Shown: positions 7,511-16,324, counted from the first letter of the stretch. The stretch: DNA of 50,273 nucleotides from Enterococcus_G camelliae (GCF_042685105.1 NZ_JBHUMO010000012.1:1-50273), one strand, 5' to 3'. Numbers and translations: made by a program. The notes: a model not told the origin generated them from the sequence alone.

Positions 7511-7960
7511 TTGAATTTACTATACATTTCTATCTCAGGAAACACAAAATCATTTGCCAAAAGACTGCACGAACTCTCGATTTCGAAACAATCTCAATCC
7601 GCCCATCATCCGATTATACAAATAAAAGAAATTTCCGACAACACATTGCTCGATCATGAAAAAGAACCTTTTGTTGTCTGTGTTCCAACCTATCTTGAAG
7701 GTGGGAACGGCGTTGATAATGGTGACCAAGAGATATTGACTGAAGCGATGCGCGATTACATCGCCTATGACGATAATGCGACCTTCTGTAAAGGAATTAT
7801 TGGCAGTGGAAATAAAAATTTTAATTTGCAATATTGTCTCACTGCTAAACAATATGCCGAACAATTTTCTGTTCCTTTTTTGGCAGACTTCGAACTTAGA
7901 GGAACTTCCACCGAACTGGAACAAATTTACACAATTTTGGAAGCTCTTCATGCCAATTAA
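7511..7960 (+). CDS. nrdI: NrdI flavodoxin-like protein (class Ib ribonucleotide reductase activator)
   Basis: NrdI is the small FMN protein that supplies the oxidant for assembling the Mn(III)2-tyrosyl radical in NrdF. The 149-residue product starts with the FMN phosphate loop ISISGNTKSFAKRL. It has a PTYLEGGNGVDNGD segment near 64-77 and the NrdI hallmark IGSGNKNFNLQYCLTAKQYA, followed by PFLADFELRGT. The start is TTG 7511, 7 nt after AAAGGAG. It lies about 29 kb from nrdH-nrdE-nrdF (36.6-40.1 kb), whereas in many Firmicutes nrdI is inside that operon. I see no NrdR box ahead of it. It ends at the terminator at 8024-8070. Confidence 0.92.
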   Translation: MNLLYISISGNTKSFAKRLHELSISKQSQSAHHPIIQIKEISDNTLLDHEKEPFVVCVPTYLEGGNGVDNGDQEILTEAMRDYIAYDDNATFCKGIIGSGNKNFNLQYCLTAKQYAEQFSVPFLADFELRGTSTELEQIYTILEALHAN

Positions 7961-8023
7961 GTTATCCACATGAATGGACGGACTTTTTCTCGTTTCACAA
8001 AAAATAACTTTCTCTTTTTCTAA

Positions 8024-8070
8024 AGAAAACTGAAAAAAAGCGTACTTTACTCGTTTTTTTTCAGTTTTCT
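8024..8070. terminator. Terminator between nrdI and the LTA-synthase-like gene
   Basis: A 16-bp inverted repeat (AGAAAACTGAAAAAAA at 8024-8039 with its exact complement at 8055-8070) lies between convergent genes. Confidence 0.7.
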
Positions 8071-8229
8071 CTTTTTCATGACTTTCAAATGTGAAACAAT
8101 CGTTCATTTCTATTTATTTTCTATTGACTTTCAAAAAGACCAACAAACATTGGCGAATCAAGGATTCACTTCAATAAATAGTTCCAAGGAAAAAAAAGTT
8201 TCTTTATTCTTAGTAAATCTGTGCATAAC

Positions 8230-10050
8230 TTATGGCACGACTTGGAAAAATGAGTGGAGACTATACTGCTCGCCTTGTAACAAATCATATTGAATCAAAC
8301 GATAGTCATTATAAATTTTCTGTTCCTTCTTCGATAAACGAACCTCTCGTTGCCATTTTCCTTGATAATAACTTCTCTCTTTTTCAGATGCTGGCAAAAA
8401 TTCAGCCATTTGATTCATCAATTCATAAAATCCCGATGTTTTCAACTTAGCCTTCTCAAGCAATATTGGCGAAAAATAATACGGACTAATAGTGAACGTC
8501 CCCTTTTCTGACCAGTTTTCCGCGGTACTATAGAGCAGATACTCGGTCAAATGCATTGAGACATCCGAATTTTTGTCTTTTACACCCTGTGAGTAGAAAC
8601 TAGGTAAGTGATCTCCCCAAAAAACCACCACGGAAGGTCGCTCAACCGTTGCTAATTCTTTGATGAATGAGGCTAGTGCCTGACTACTATATGCAATATC
8701 TTGGACATAATCCGCTGCAGCTAAATGATTACCCGTACCACTAATAGTGTAAGTTTCATGATTGTATTTGTTTCCATACGGCATATGTGTCTGCATCGTA
8801 ACGAAGTGGATAAACTGCGCTTGATCACTTGTTTTTAATTGCTTTACAATTTGCTTATACACCGCTTCATCCGAAATATACGGATTATTTTCAATTTTCG
8901 TTGGGTTTTCAATATCGTCTTGATCCAAGAATTTGTCAAATCCGAAAACTTTGTAAACGTCCGTACGCTTGTACATCGATGTATCATAGGGGTGGATTGC
9001 TGTTGTTTGATAGTCTTGATCCTTCAGAAACGAAACAATCGAAGGCATATTGCTCCGTTTGGGAACTAGCATCGTATAAGGTGTCGTCATCTGACTGTTT
9101 AAGAGAGCCATTGAAAAACTTGTCAATGCTTCAAACTCAATATTAGCCGTACCCCCACCATAATTTTGGGAAAGCATTTGCCCACTAAACGATTTGTTGG
9201 CAACCTGTTGGTATGAATACAGCGGCTGGCCATCGACATTTACACCAATCAAGCGAGAAGGATCTGAGAAACTTTCACTCATCACATAGATGATATTGGG
9301 CTGTTCATCGGTAGCATAGCGATTTTTTTCAGTAGCAAGTGCATTGTACTTAGCTACAATTTGTTGAATCGTTTCCTTCGAGTACCCAGCTGGTTCACTC
9401 ATCGCCTCCACATTTAAATTATATAAAAAGCCGCCAATAAATCCAACATTATAATAATTCATCTCTTGAGAATAAGGAACCCAGGTTGCTGTTCGATTAT
9501 AGGCTTTACGGATGACGTTCGATTGATTATTAAAATCACTGCAATATACCAAAAAACTTGCTGACAGGATGAAACCACCGATTCGTATGATTTGGCTCTT
9601 TTTTGAAAATTTGAAGCTGCAATAAATACTCCAACTCGCTACTACTAAAGTCAATAAAATAATCAGAATTGCCATAATAAAAAAAGGTGTGCCAACTATA
9701 TCCCGTAGCATCTGCCATTGAAACAGCATCTTCAAATCATCTGGATACAAAGGTTCATTTCGTAGCTGCATTTTTTGATACGTTGTTAAACCTACCAAAC
9801 CAATAATGACACTGAATAGCAAGCTGCTATACCGCAGTTTTCCCAAAATACTCCAAATCAATACTAAGAACATCCATAAGATGAGACAACCTAACATAAA
9901 TTTACTCGTGTGCCACGAGAAAGCAAATCGAAACGCAGTAAGAAAATCTAAATTATTTTGACACCATTGCAAATACAAATTGCCTATCACGGGAAGAAGC
10001 AGGCTCCATAGAATCGTTAAGAAGAAGGGGCCCTTTTTTCGTTTGTTCAT
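8230..10050 (-). CDS. LTA synthase-like membrane phosphotransferase (sulfatase fold)
   Basis: A 606-residue protein with five N-terminal membrane segments (within about 8-170) and a large extracellular sulfatase-fold domain from about residue 245. The metal/catalytic residues are visible as NIIYVMSESFSDPS (Glu259), the nucleophile Thr301 in NYGGGTANIEFE, and FWGDHLPS near residue 480. This is the architecture of LtaS-type glycerol-phosphate transferases, which build lipoteichoic acid from phosphatidylglycerol. The divergent C-terminal tail and NEPLYPDDL loop suggest a paralogue or a related polymer transferase rather than certain LtaS. The ATG follows GGAG at 9 nt. It has its own strong promoter at 10166-10194. 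Confidence 0.82.
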   Translation of the reverse strand: MNKRKKGPFFLTILWSLLLPVIGNLYLQWCQNNLDFLTAFRFAFSWHTSKFMLGCLILWMFLVLIWSILGKLRYSSLLFSVIIGLVGLTTYQKMQLRNEPLYPDDLKMLFQWQMLRDIVGTPFFIMAILIILLTLVVASWSIYCSFKFSKKSQIIRIGGFILSASFLVYCSDFNNQSNVIRKAYNRTATWVPYSQEMNYYNVGFIGGFLYNLNVEAMSEPAGYSKETIQQIVAKYNALATEKNRYATDEQPNIIYVMSESFSDPSRLIGVNVDGQPLYSYQQVANKSFSGQMLSQNYGGGTANIEFEALTSFSMALLNSQMTTPYTMLVPKRSNMPSIVSFLKDQDYQTTAIHPYDTSMYKRTDVYKVFGFDKFLDQDDIENPTKIENNPYISDEAVYKQIVKQLKTSDQAQFIHFVTMQTHMPYGNKYNHETYTISGTGNHLAAADYVQDIAYSSQALASFIKELATVERPSVVVFWGDHLPSFYSQGVKDKNSDVSMHLTEYLLYSTAENWSEKGTFTISPYYFSPILLEKAKLKTSGFYELMNQMAEFLPASEKERSYYQGKWQREVRLSKKEQKIYNDYRLIQYDLLQGEQYSLHSFFQVVP

Positions 10051-10091
10051 TTATAGAATCTCCATTCTAGCTAGGATATTTTTAGGCATAA

Positions 10092-10123
10092 TAAAAAAAG
10101 AGGAAACATTTCTGTTTTCCTCT
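10092..10123 (-). terminator. Intrinsic terminator or attenuator in the leader of the LTA-synthase-like gene
   Basis: On the minus strand AAGAGGAAA pairs with TTTCCTCTT and is followed by seven T. It lies downstream of a strong promoter (10166-10194) and upstream of the start codon. It could therefore attenuate this gene as well as stop read-through from nadE. A competing pairing is TCTGTT (leader) with AACAGA (inside the terminator). Confidence 0.6.
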
Positions 10124-10165
10124 TGACGTTGTTAACAGAGTCTTCCCCAAAACTTCTGCATAATT

Positions 10166-10194
10166 ATTATATGATATTCACAATCGAGTTGCAA
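10166..10194 (-). promoter_or_regulatory. Sigma-A promoter of the LTA-synthase-like gene
   Basis: On the minus strand: TTGCAA, exactly 17 nt, then TATAAT. Predicted transcription begins near 10159, giving a leader of about 109 nt that contains the terminator-like hairpin. Confidence 0.75.
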
Positions 10195-10221
10195 ACAAAA
10201 CCCTTGTTACTTCATGCGAAC

Positions 10222-10293
10222 AAAAAAACCACATGGCTAGGTGAGCAAAACAAGGCGTTCAATCTCATGATTTTCTAGCATGTGGTATTTTTT
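10222..10293 (-). terminator. Long-loop hairpin downstream of nadE
   Basis: ACCACATGGCTAG (10228-10240) pairs with CTAG-CATGTGGT (10275-10286) around a loop of about 34 nt. Seven A/T residues on each side make it a probable terminator for pncB-nadE. Confidence 0.6.
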
Positions 10294-10311
10294 GTTCATG
10301 AATCAAATAGT

Positions 10312-11136
10312 TTACTTCCAAAAATCGTCGAAAATGGTAATTGGTAAATGACGTTTATGTTGTGTTTTTAACCACCAATTTTCAATCGTTTCTTTCGCTT
10401 GAACTGCAATTTCTTTTCCTTCTAGATAATCGTCAATGTCATCATAAGTAACCCCTAATGCAACTTCATCCGCAACTAGTGGACGACCATCTTCAAGATC
10501 AGCCGTTGGAATTTTTGTATAAATTTCGGCTGGTGCGCCAAGCGTTTGTAACAATTGCTTTCCTTGACGTTTATTGAGTCGGAAAATTGGTAGAATATCC
10601 GCTCCTCCATCACCAAATTTGGTAAAGAAGCCAGTAATATTCTCAGCAGCATGATCCGTTCCAATCACCGCACCTTTTTTTTCACTTGCTATTGCGTACT
10701 GTGTAATCATCCGTTGACGCGCCTTCATGTTTCCCTTATTAAAATCACCCACAGTGATACCAGTTTCTTCGATAGCTGCCGCTTGAGCGTCGACGGCCCC
10801 TTTTATATTCACACGAAGGGCGATGTCTGGTTCAATAAAGGTCAAAGCGCGCTGCGCATCCGCTTCATCTGCTTGTTCCCCATAAGGAAGTCTTACTGCA
10901 ATAAATTGATAATTTGGATTTCCTGTTTCATTTCGTAATTCCTCCATAGCCAATTGGGTTAAACGCCCCGCTAAAGAAGAATCTTGTCCACCACTAATAC
11001 CCAATACATAGGTATTAAGAAATGGAAATTTTTTCATATAGCTTTTTAAAAAGTCGATACTTTTTCGAATTTCTTCTTGAGGGTCAATCCTTGGTTTTAC
11101 CCCTAGTTCTTGAATAATTTCTTGTTGCAGTGTCAT
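10312..11136 (-). CDS. nadE: NH3-dependent NAD+ synthetase
   Basis: NadE amidates nicotinic acid adenine dinucleotide to NAD+ using ammonia and ATP, the last step of NAD synthesis. The 274-residue protein is the short, glutaminase-free bacterial type. It has the PP-loop SGGQDSS at 48-54, RLPYGEQADE (about 82-91), GNMKARQRM (about 134-142), GTDHAAENITGFFTKFGDGGAD (about 160-181), and the C-terminal KRHLPITIFDDFWK. TAAGGAGG precedes the ATG. It follows pncB by 12 nt as one operon, so nicotinate is converted to NAD by these two enzymes plus an adenylyltransferase encoded elsewhere. Confidence 0.96.
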   Translation of the reverse strand: MTLQQEIIQELGVKPRIDPQEEIRKSIDFLKSYMKKFPFLNTYVLGISGGQDSSLAGRLTQLAMEELRNETGNPNYQFIAVRLPYGEQADEADAQRALTFIEPDIALRVNIKGAVDAQAAAIEETGITVGDFNKGNMKARQRMITQYAIASEKKGAVIGTDHAAENITGFFTKFGDGGADILPIFRLNKRQGKQLLQTLGAPAEIYTKIPTADLEDGRPLVADEVALGVTYDDIDDYLEGKEIAVQAKETIENWWLKTQHKRHLPITIFDDFWK

Positions 11137-11148
11137 ACAATAGCCTCC

Positions 11149-12618
11149 TTATTCTGTCCCTAAATCTTTGACGTAATCTCGAACCTCTGCCATAATTTTC
11201 ATCTTATGATTCCAACAATCCGTCGACAAATCAACTGGATACGGCTGAGGATTCAAATCACGTTTGTATTCGTCCCATAACGAATCCAGTCGCTCTTGCG
11301 AGAATTTTTTGATTTCATCCAATTTTGGTAAATGATACACTAGCTCACCCTTTTGATAAATATCTTGCAAAATTGGCCGTGCATGAAAGTCACGGACAGT
11401 TTTATTAATATATGTGTGGACAGGATGAAACATGAAAATCTCATCTTCTTCTCTTGGATCCTCATCCCATAGTGTGACATAATCACCTTCAGATTTGCCA
11501 TTCGATTTTCGAGTAATTCGCCAAACTTGTTTCTTCCCGGGAGTTGATACCTTTTCAGCATTACTTGATAGCTTGATTGTATCTACCATCTCACCATTGT
11601 CATTTTCGATTGAAACCAATTTATAAACCGCCCCTAATGCTGGTTGATCATAAGCCGTAATTAATTTTGTCCCTACACCCCATACATCAATTTTTGCTTT
11701 TTGCATCTTTAAGCTTAAAATAGTATTTTCGTCTAAATCATTTGAGGCATAAATCTTTGCTTCTGGAAAACCGGCTTGATCCAGTTGTTCTCGAACTTTT
11801 TTGGAAATGTAAGCCATATCGCCACTATCAATTCGAACACCTAAAAAACGAATGCGATCGCCCATTTCACGAGCGACTTGAATGGCGCATGGAACACCCG
11901 ATTTAAGTGTATCATAGGTATCAACTAAGAAAACACAGTCTTTATGCGTTTTTGCATACGCAATGAAGGCATCATAATCATTTCCATAAGATTGCACAAG
12001 CGAATGCGCATGTGTCCCACTCGCAGGAATGCCAAAAATTTTGCCCGCTCGAACATTACTTGTGGCGTCAGCTCCACCAATATAGGCAGCTCGCGTCCCC
12101 CAAATGGCTGCATCAAATTCCTGAGCCCTACGTGAACCAAACTCCAAGAGTGGATCTTTCCCTATGACTGATTTGATTCTAGCAGCTTTTGTTGCAATTA
12201 ACGTTTGAAAATTAATAATATTTAGTAATGCTGTTTCAACCAATTGTGCATGTGCAATTGGACCTTCCACTTGAATGATGGGTTCGTTACTAAAAACCAA
12301 GTCCCCTTCTAGAGTTGAACGCACATCACAAGCGAATCGAAACTCTTTTAAATAGGTCAAAAACCCTTCTTGGTACCCACCAATTTCGCGCAAATACTGT
12401 ATATCTGTATCCGTAAAGCGCAAATGATTTAAATAATCGACTAAACGTTCCAACCCTGCAAAAATAGCATACCCATGTTTAAATGGCATCTCTCTAAAAT
12501 AGCATTCAAAAACGGCGTGCTTATCTGCTCTGCCAAGCTCCCAATACGTTTGCATCATATTAATTTGGTACAAATCGGTGTGTAAAGTGAAACTATCATC
12601 TGCATAAGTTTTTTGCAT
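11149..12618 (-). CDS. pncB: Nicotinate phosphoribosyltransferase
   Basis: Joins nicotinate and PRPP to give nicotinate mononucleotide, the entry step of the Preiss-Handler salvage route. The 489-residue protein has the N-terminal LYQINMMQTYWELGRADKHA and the catalytic-His segment FGSRRAQEFD. SGTHAHSLVQSYGNDYDAF is near 203-221, and the ribosyl-phosphate-binding GVRIDSGDMAYISKKVREQL near 264-283, followed by IYASNDLDE. The length matches the longer Gram-positive form. AGAGGAG precedes the ATG. It is first in the operon with nadE and has an extended -10 promoter at 12651-12659. Confidence 0.95.
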   Translation of the reverse strand: MQKTYADDSFTLHTDLYQINMMQTYWELGRADKHAVFECYFREMPFKHGYAIFAGLERLVDYLNHLRFTDTDIQYLREIGGYQEGFLTYLKEFRFACDVRSTLEGDLVFSNEPIIQVEGPIAHAQLVETALLNIINFQTLIATKAARIKSVIGKDPLLEFGSRRAQEFDAAIWGTRAAYIGGADATSNVRAGKIFGIPASGTHAHSLVQSYGNDYDAFIAYAKTHKDCVFLVDTYDTLKSGVPCAIQVAREMGDRIRFLGVRIDSGDMAYISKKVREQLDQAGFPEAKIYASNDLDENTILSLKMQKAKIDVWGVGTKLITAYDQPALGAVYKLVSIENDNGEMVDTIKLSSNAEKVSTPGKKQVWRITRKSNGKSEGDYVTLWDEDPREEDEIFMFHPVHTYINKTVRDFHARPILQDIYQKGELVYHLPKLDEIKKFSQERLDSLWDEYKRDLNPQPYPVDLSTDCWNHKMKIMAEVRDYVKDLGTE

Positions 12619-12650
12619 GACCCTAACTCCTCTACATATTCTTTCCCTAT

Positions 12651-12681
12651 ATTATAACAGAATAGCCGAATAGTAGCGCAA
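12651..12681 (-). promoter_or_regulatory. Promoter of pncB-nadE
   Basis: On the minus strand a TGTTATAAT extended -10 (12651-12659) lies about 19 nt after a weak TTGCGC -35 (12676-12681). Confidence 0.55.
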
Positions 12682-12770
12682 AGATTTTTTTCACAAAGAA
12701 AAAAAGAAGCAGAATTACTCTACGGATTTTCTATCATGCTTTCACCAGTGTCCTTTTTTCACTAAAAAGC

Positions 12771-12776
12771 TATAAT
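12771..12776 (+). promoter_or_regulatory. -10 element for the lipoprotein gene
   Basis: A perfect TATAAT lies 83 nt ahead of the lipoprotein start. No good -35 is visible at 16-18 nt. Confidence 0.35.
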
Positions 12777-12858
12777 AAAATCATGTGAATCATTCTTTCC
12801 TCCAATAGTCATTAACTGCTTTAAATAAAAGAAATGAATCGAAAGGGGTCGCAAAAAA

Positions 12859-13455
12859 ATGAAAAAGTTGATTACTTTATCCGCGTTGTCGTTACTCTTT
12901 TTCGTTGGCTGTAGCAACAAAACAAATGAAAACCATGTCCTAAATACCACTACATCAAGTTCACAATCAGAAAATCGTTCTCTAAAAAATGAGCACACCA
13001 CCCAATCAAGCTCCTCTGAAACAACTCAAACAAGTCTTAAGAGCTCAACTGAAGCAAACACTACCCAAACAAATGAGCAATTTCCAAAGATTACCAAACA
13101 ATTTTTAAATGGAACAACTTGGTACGAGGGCAATACAGCGGGAATAGAAAACCAACCTCGCCAAGGTTTTAAAAATGATCAGTTTCAAGATTTAATTGGG
13201 AATTCAGTAGATTACGAAATTATCATAGAACCATCGAAAACATATACTGTATTAGACTATCGAAAAAATGTAACTGTTCAAGTAGATCTTGCAACGAAAA
13301 TTAAAGTAAATAAACCTAGATTGGACGGTACTTATCAGGAGGTTACGTATTTTTTGTACTACAAATATAACGGAACATTAATGATTGTCACAACTAACGG
13401 TCCTGTCGGTGATCACCCGTTTACAAGTTATCCGCTAGAAAGAATCAATAACTAA
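12859..13455 (+). CDS. Ser/Thr-rich lipoprotein of unknown function
   Basis: A 198-residue secreted lipoprotein. The signal peptide MKKLITLSALSLLFFVGC ends in a lipobox with Cys18 as the lipidation site. Residues about 29-75 are low complexity, rich in Ser, Thr, Gln and Glu, typical of a flexible spacer through the cell wall. Residues about 76-198 form a compact domain with NGTTWYEGNTAG and a beta-rich tail (YFLYYKYNGTLMIVTT). I do not recognise the domain. AAAGGGG is the ribosome site, 10 nt upstream. It is monocistronic between pncB (divergent) and groEL (convergent). Confidence 0.75.
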   Translation: MKKLITLSALSLLFFVGCSNKTNENHVLNTTTSSSQSENRSLKNEHTTQSSSSETTQTSLKSSTEANTTQTNEQFPKITKQFLNGTTWYEGNTAGIENQPRQGFKNDQFQDLIGNSVDYEIIIEPSKTYTVLDYRKNVTVQVDLATKIKVNKPRLDGTYQEVTYFLYYKYNGTLMIVTTNGPVGDHPFTSYPLERINN

Positions 13456-13498
13456 AAAAAGCCTCTAAACCCTGTTATATCAGAGTTTAGAGGTATTT
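13455..13498. terminator. Terminator between the lipoprotein gene and groEL
   Basis: CCTCTAAAC (13462-13470) pairs with GTTTAGAGG (13485-13493), with an inner CTG/CAG. On the minus strand seven T follow, so it ends groESL transcription; it may also serve the convergent gene. Confidence 0.85.
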
Positions 13499-13499
13499 A

Positions 13500-15125
13500 T
13501 TACATCATGCCGCCCATCATTGATGGATCCATAGCAGGTGCAGCAGGTTTTGCAGGTTCAGGTTTGTCAGCAACCACCGCTTCAGTTGTTAACAACAATG
13601 CAGCTACAGAAGCAGCATTTTGTAAGGCAGAACGAGTTACTTTCGTAGGATCAACAATTCCAGCCTCAACCATGTTTACCCATTCTCCAGTTGCAGCATT
13701 AAATCCAATACCAAGTTCAGAACGTTTTAATTTGTCAATAATTACTGAACCTTCATAACCAGCATTTTCAGCAATTTGACGAACTGGTTCTTCTAATGCA
13801 CGGACAACAATACGAACGCCTGTTGCAACATCGCCCTCAGCTTCAATCGCAGCCACTTTTTGGATAACATTAACTAACGCAGTACCACCACCAGAAACCA
13901 TTCCTTCTTCAACGGCCGCACGTGTCGCATTCAATGCATCTTCAATACGTAGTTTTAATTCTTTTAGTTCTGTTTCAGTAGCTGCCCCCACTTTGACAAC
14001 AGCTACGCCACCGGCTAGTTTTGCCAAGCGTTCTTGTAATTTTTCACGGTCAAAGTCTGAAGTAGTATCTTCGATTTGTTTGCGAATCGTTTGAACGCGA
14101 GCAGTAATGGCATCTTTGTCGCCAGCACCCTCAACGATGGTTGTATTGTCTTTATCAACAACAACTTTACTTGCACGACCTAACATATCAATTGTCGCGT
14201 CTTTTAATTCAAGACCCAAATCTTCTGTAATAACAGTACCACCTGTTAAGATAGCAATATCTTCCAACATCGCTTTGCGGCGGTCACCAAATCCTGGTGC
14301 TTTCACGGCCACAACATTAAAGGTTCCACGAATTTTGTTTAAAACCAATGTTGGTAATGCTTCTCCATCGACATCATCCGCAATGATTAATAGGGGCTTG
14401 CTTTGTTGCAAAATTTGTTCTAATAATGGTAAAACATCTTGAATGTTGGAAATTTTTTTATCTGTAATTAAAACATATGGGTTGTCCAAGACAGCTTCCA
14501 TTTTGTCATTGTCAGTAACCATATATTGAGAAAGGTAACCACGATCAAATTGCATACCTTCTACGACATCTAATTCCGTTTCAATTCCTTTTGATTCTTC
14601 AATTGTAATTACGCCATCATTGCCAACTTTTTCCATTGCATCGGCAATATAATGACCAACTTGTTCACTACCTGATGACACAGCAGCAACTTGGGCAATT
14701 GCTTCTTTAGAATCCACAATAGTTGAAATTGCATGTAATTGTTCAACGGCTGTTTTCGTTGCCAATTCAATCCCACGACGAATGCCTAGAGGGTTGGCTC
14801 CAGCTGTCACATTTTTCAATCCTTCACGCACAATTGCTTGTGTTAAAACTGTTGCAGTTGTCGTACCGTCACCTGCAATATCATTTGTTTTTGAAGCAAC
14901 TTCTGAGACAAGTTTTGCTCCCATATTTTCAAAATGATCTTCTAACTCGATGTCTTTTGCAATCGTTACACCATCATTGGTAATTAATGGAGAACCGAAT
15001 CCTTTTTCCAATACAACATTACGACCTTTAGGGCCTAATGTTACTTTTACTGTATCCGCTAATTTATCAACTCCACGCAACATTGCTGCACGTGCATCTT
15101 CTGCAAATTTAATTTCTTTTGCCAT
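13500..15125 (-). CDS. groEL: Chaperonin GroEL (Hsp60)
   Basis: The 541-residue subunit of the double-ring folding chaperonin. Recognisable segments are TLGPKGRNVVLEKGFGSP (about 29-46), the ATP-binding GDGTTTATVL (about 85-94), ITIEESKG, VKAPGFGDRRKAMLEDIAIL (about 271-290), AATETELKE, VSGGGTALV, and the flexible C-terminal tail MDPSMMGGMM. It follows groES by 39 nt in one operon under the CIRCE element at 15487-15513. The terminator lies immediately downstream. Confidence 0.98.
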   Translation of the reverse strand: MAKEIKFAEDARAAMLRGVDKLADTVKVTLGPKGRNVVLEKGFGSPLITNDGVTIAKDIELEDHFENMGAKLVSEVASKTNDIAGDGTTTATVLTQAIVREGLKNVTAGANPLGIRRGIELATKTAVEQLHAISTIVDSKEAIAQVAAVSSGSEQVGHYIADAMEKVGNDGVITIEESKGIETELDVVEGMQFDRGYLSQYMVTDNDKMEAVLDNPYVLITDKKISNIQDVLPLLEQILQQSKPLLIIADDVDGEALPTLVLNKIRGTFNVVAVKAPGFGDRRKAMLEDIAILTGGTVITEDLGLELKDATIDMLGRASKVVVDKDNTTIVEGAGDKDAITARVQTIRKQIEDTTSDFDREKLQERLAKLAGGVAVVKVGAATETELKELKLRIEDALNATRAAVEEGMVSGGGTALVNVIQKVAAIEAEGDVATGVRIVVRALEEPVRQIAENAGYEGSVIIDKLKRSELGIGFNAATGEWVNMVEAGIVDPTKVTRSALQNAASVAALLLTTEAVVADKPEPAKPAAPAMDPSMMGGMM

Positions 15126-15164
15126 AATTCTCTTTCACCTCATTAATAGTAGTTGTTGTGTCTT

Positions 15165-15449
15165 TTATTCAACGATTGCTACAATATCCTTTGCAGCAAA
15201 GATCATGTATTCTTTTCCTTCGTATTTCACTTCAGAACCGGCATACTTTTCAAATAACACAGTGTCGCCAACCTTTAATTGAACAGGTGCAAGCTCACCA
15301 TTATCCAATACGCGACCTTCACCTACTGCGATGACTACACCCGTTTGAGGTTTCTCTTTAGCAGCAGAAGCCAATACAAATCCTCCAGCAGTCTTTTCTT
15401 CTTCTTTTGATACTTCGATCAATACTCGATCACCTAATGGTTTTAACAC
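15165..15449 (-). CDS. groES: Co-chaperonin GroES (Hsp10)
   Basis: A 94-residue lid of the GroEL ring. MLKPLGDRVLIEV at the N-terminus, the mobile loop KTAGGFVLASAAKEKPQ (about 20-36), the roof loop near DNGELAPVQ, and GDTVLFEKYAGSEVKYEGKEYMI are all typical. The start is GTG at 15449, 7 nt after GGAGGGAT. It is the first gene of the groESL operon. Heat-shock control by HrcA is expected from the CIRCE palindrome in its leader. Confidence 0.97.
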   Translation of the reverse strand: MLKPLGDRVLIEVSKEEEKTAGGFVLASAAKEKPQTGVVIAVGEGRVLDNGELAPVQLKVGDTVLFEKYAGSEVKYEGKEYMIFAAKDIVAIVE

Positions 15450-15486
15450 GGTCTATCCCTCCATAAAATAATAGGTTTTGGTTTTA

Positions 15487-15513
15487 TTAGCACTCTTGCT
15501 GTAAGAGTGCTAA
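15487..15513. promoter_or_regulatory. CIRCE operator (HrcA binding site)
   Basis: TTAGCACTC, 9 nt, GAGTGCTAA: a perfect match to the CIRCE consensus. It lies between the groES promoter and its start codon. Confidence 0.97.
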
Positions 15514-15525
15514 CTTACAAAACTA

Positions 15526-15554
15526 ATATTACTCATTTTTCCTTTTTTATGCAA
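15526..15554 (-). promoter_or_regulatory. Sigma-A promoter of groESL
   Basis: On the minus strand TTGCAT, 17 nt, TAATAT. CIRCE starts 12 nt downstream of the -10, where HrcA would block initiation. Confidence 0.75.
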
Positions 15555-15603
15555 GTCTTTTCCCTTTTTTTCTTAAACTTTTTCTATAGACTAAAATCGA
15601 GGA

Positions 15604-15631
15604 TTGTATCTTTCAGTTGAATCATTATACT
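15604..15631 (+). promoter_or_regulatory. Promoter of the CPBP protease gene
   Basis: TTGTAT (15604-15609), 16 nt, TATACT (15626-15631), 22 nt ahead of the start codon. Confidence 0.5.
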
Positions 15632-15653
15632 AATCCTAAAGGGGGAATTTTTT

Positions 15654-16280
15654 TTGACCACAAGAAAATATGGATTATGGACAATCCTAATCTATGCTAT
15701 TTGTTATTTTTCACCTGCTCTATTTCCAACTGTTTCTTCCGCTCTATGGGCTACCATCGTATTTTATCTTGGCAGTGCTTTTTTTGTTAGTTGGCTCTAT
15801 CGAACGAGTCAGTCAAAACTTGATTTTGAGATGCAACCAAAAGCTTGGAAAACCAGTATATTATGGGGAATCTTAGGTATCTTCTTAGCTATTATCTTGC
15901 AAAATATTGCGATTCTTTTAGAAACGGCTTTGTTTGGAGAATCAGGGAATTCTCAAAATACTGCAAATATCCTGTCATTTATTCAAAGCAATCTCTTATT
16001 TGTTTTAGCAGTCTCTGTTGGAGGGCCGATTTTAGAAGAGTTCGTCTTTCGACGGGCATTAATTGGGATTTTGCAAGAAAAAATCCCTTTATGGTTTGCA
16101 ACCATTGTTAGCAGTTTACTTTTTGCCGTGATGCATGATGATGGCCATATTCTGCTCTACACTTCTTTAGGCATTTTCTTCAGTCTCCTTTATATTAAAA
16201 CTGGTCGAATATGGACTTCGATTATTAGTCACGTTGGCATGAACTCACTCGTCGTTTTCATTGGCTTGTTGTCAAAATGA
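15654..16280 (+). CDS. CPBP-family intramembrane metalloprotease
   Basis: A 208-residue polytopic membrane protein of the CAAX-protease / bacteriocin-processing (Abi) family. The active-site motifs are visible: EEFVFRRALIG (about 125-135, the EExxxR motif), FAVMHDDGHI (about 157-166, FxxxH), and the final SHVGMNSLV (about 192-200, HxxxN). Seven or so hydrophobic segments cover most of the chain. The start is TTG 15654, 8 nt after AAAGGGGG. Members process prenyl or signal peptides, or protect against self-made bacteriocins. No bacteriocin gene lies nearby, so the role is open. Confidence 0.85.
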   Translation: MTTRKYGLWTILIYAICYFSPALFPTVSSALWATIVFYLGSAFFVSWLYRTSQSKLDFEMQPKAWKTSILWGILGIFLAIILQNIAILLETALFGESGNSQNTANILSFIQSNLLFVLAVSVGGPILEEFVFRRALIGILQEKIPLWFATIVSSLLFAVMHDDGHILLYTSLGIFFSLLYIKTGRIWTSIISHVGMNSLVVFIGLLSK

Positions 16281-16324
16281 TGTGTCCTACAGTAAGTTAA
16301 TGTGTACTTACTTGGGATTGTTTT

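Noticed and set aside
8071..8229. Possible short gene between nrdI and the LTA-synthase-like gene
   Set aside because: Only AT-rich sequence without a ribosome site follows the terminator; readings there are shadows of the membrane protein gene.
13507..15282. Several plus-strand open frames across groEL and groES
   Set aside because: They are antisense shadows of a strongly conserved gene, with no ribosome sites or recognisable domains.
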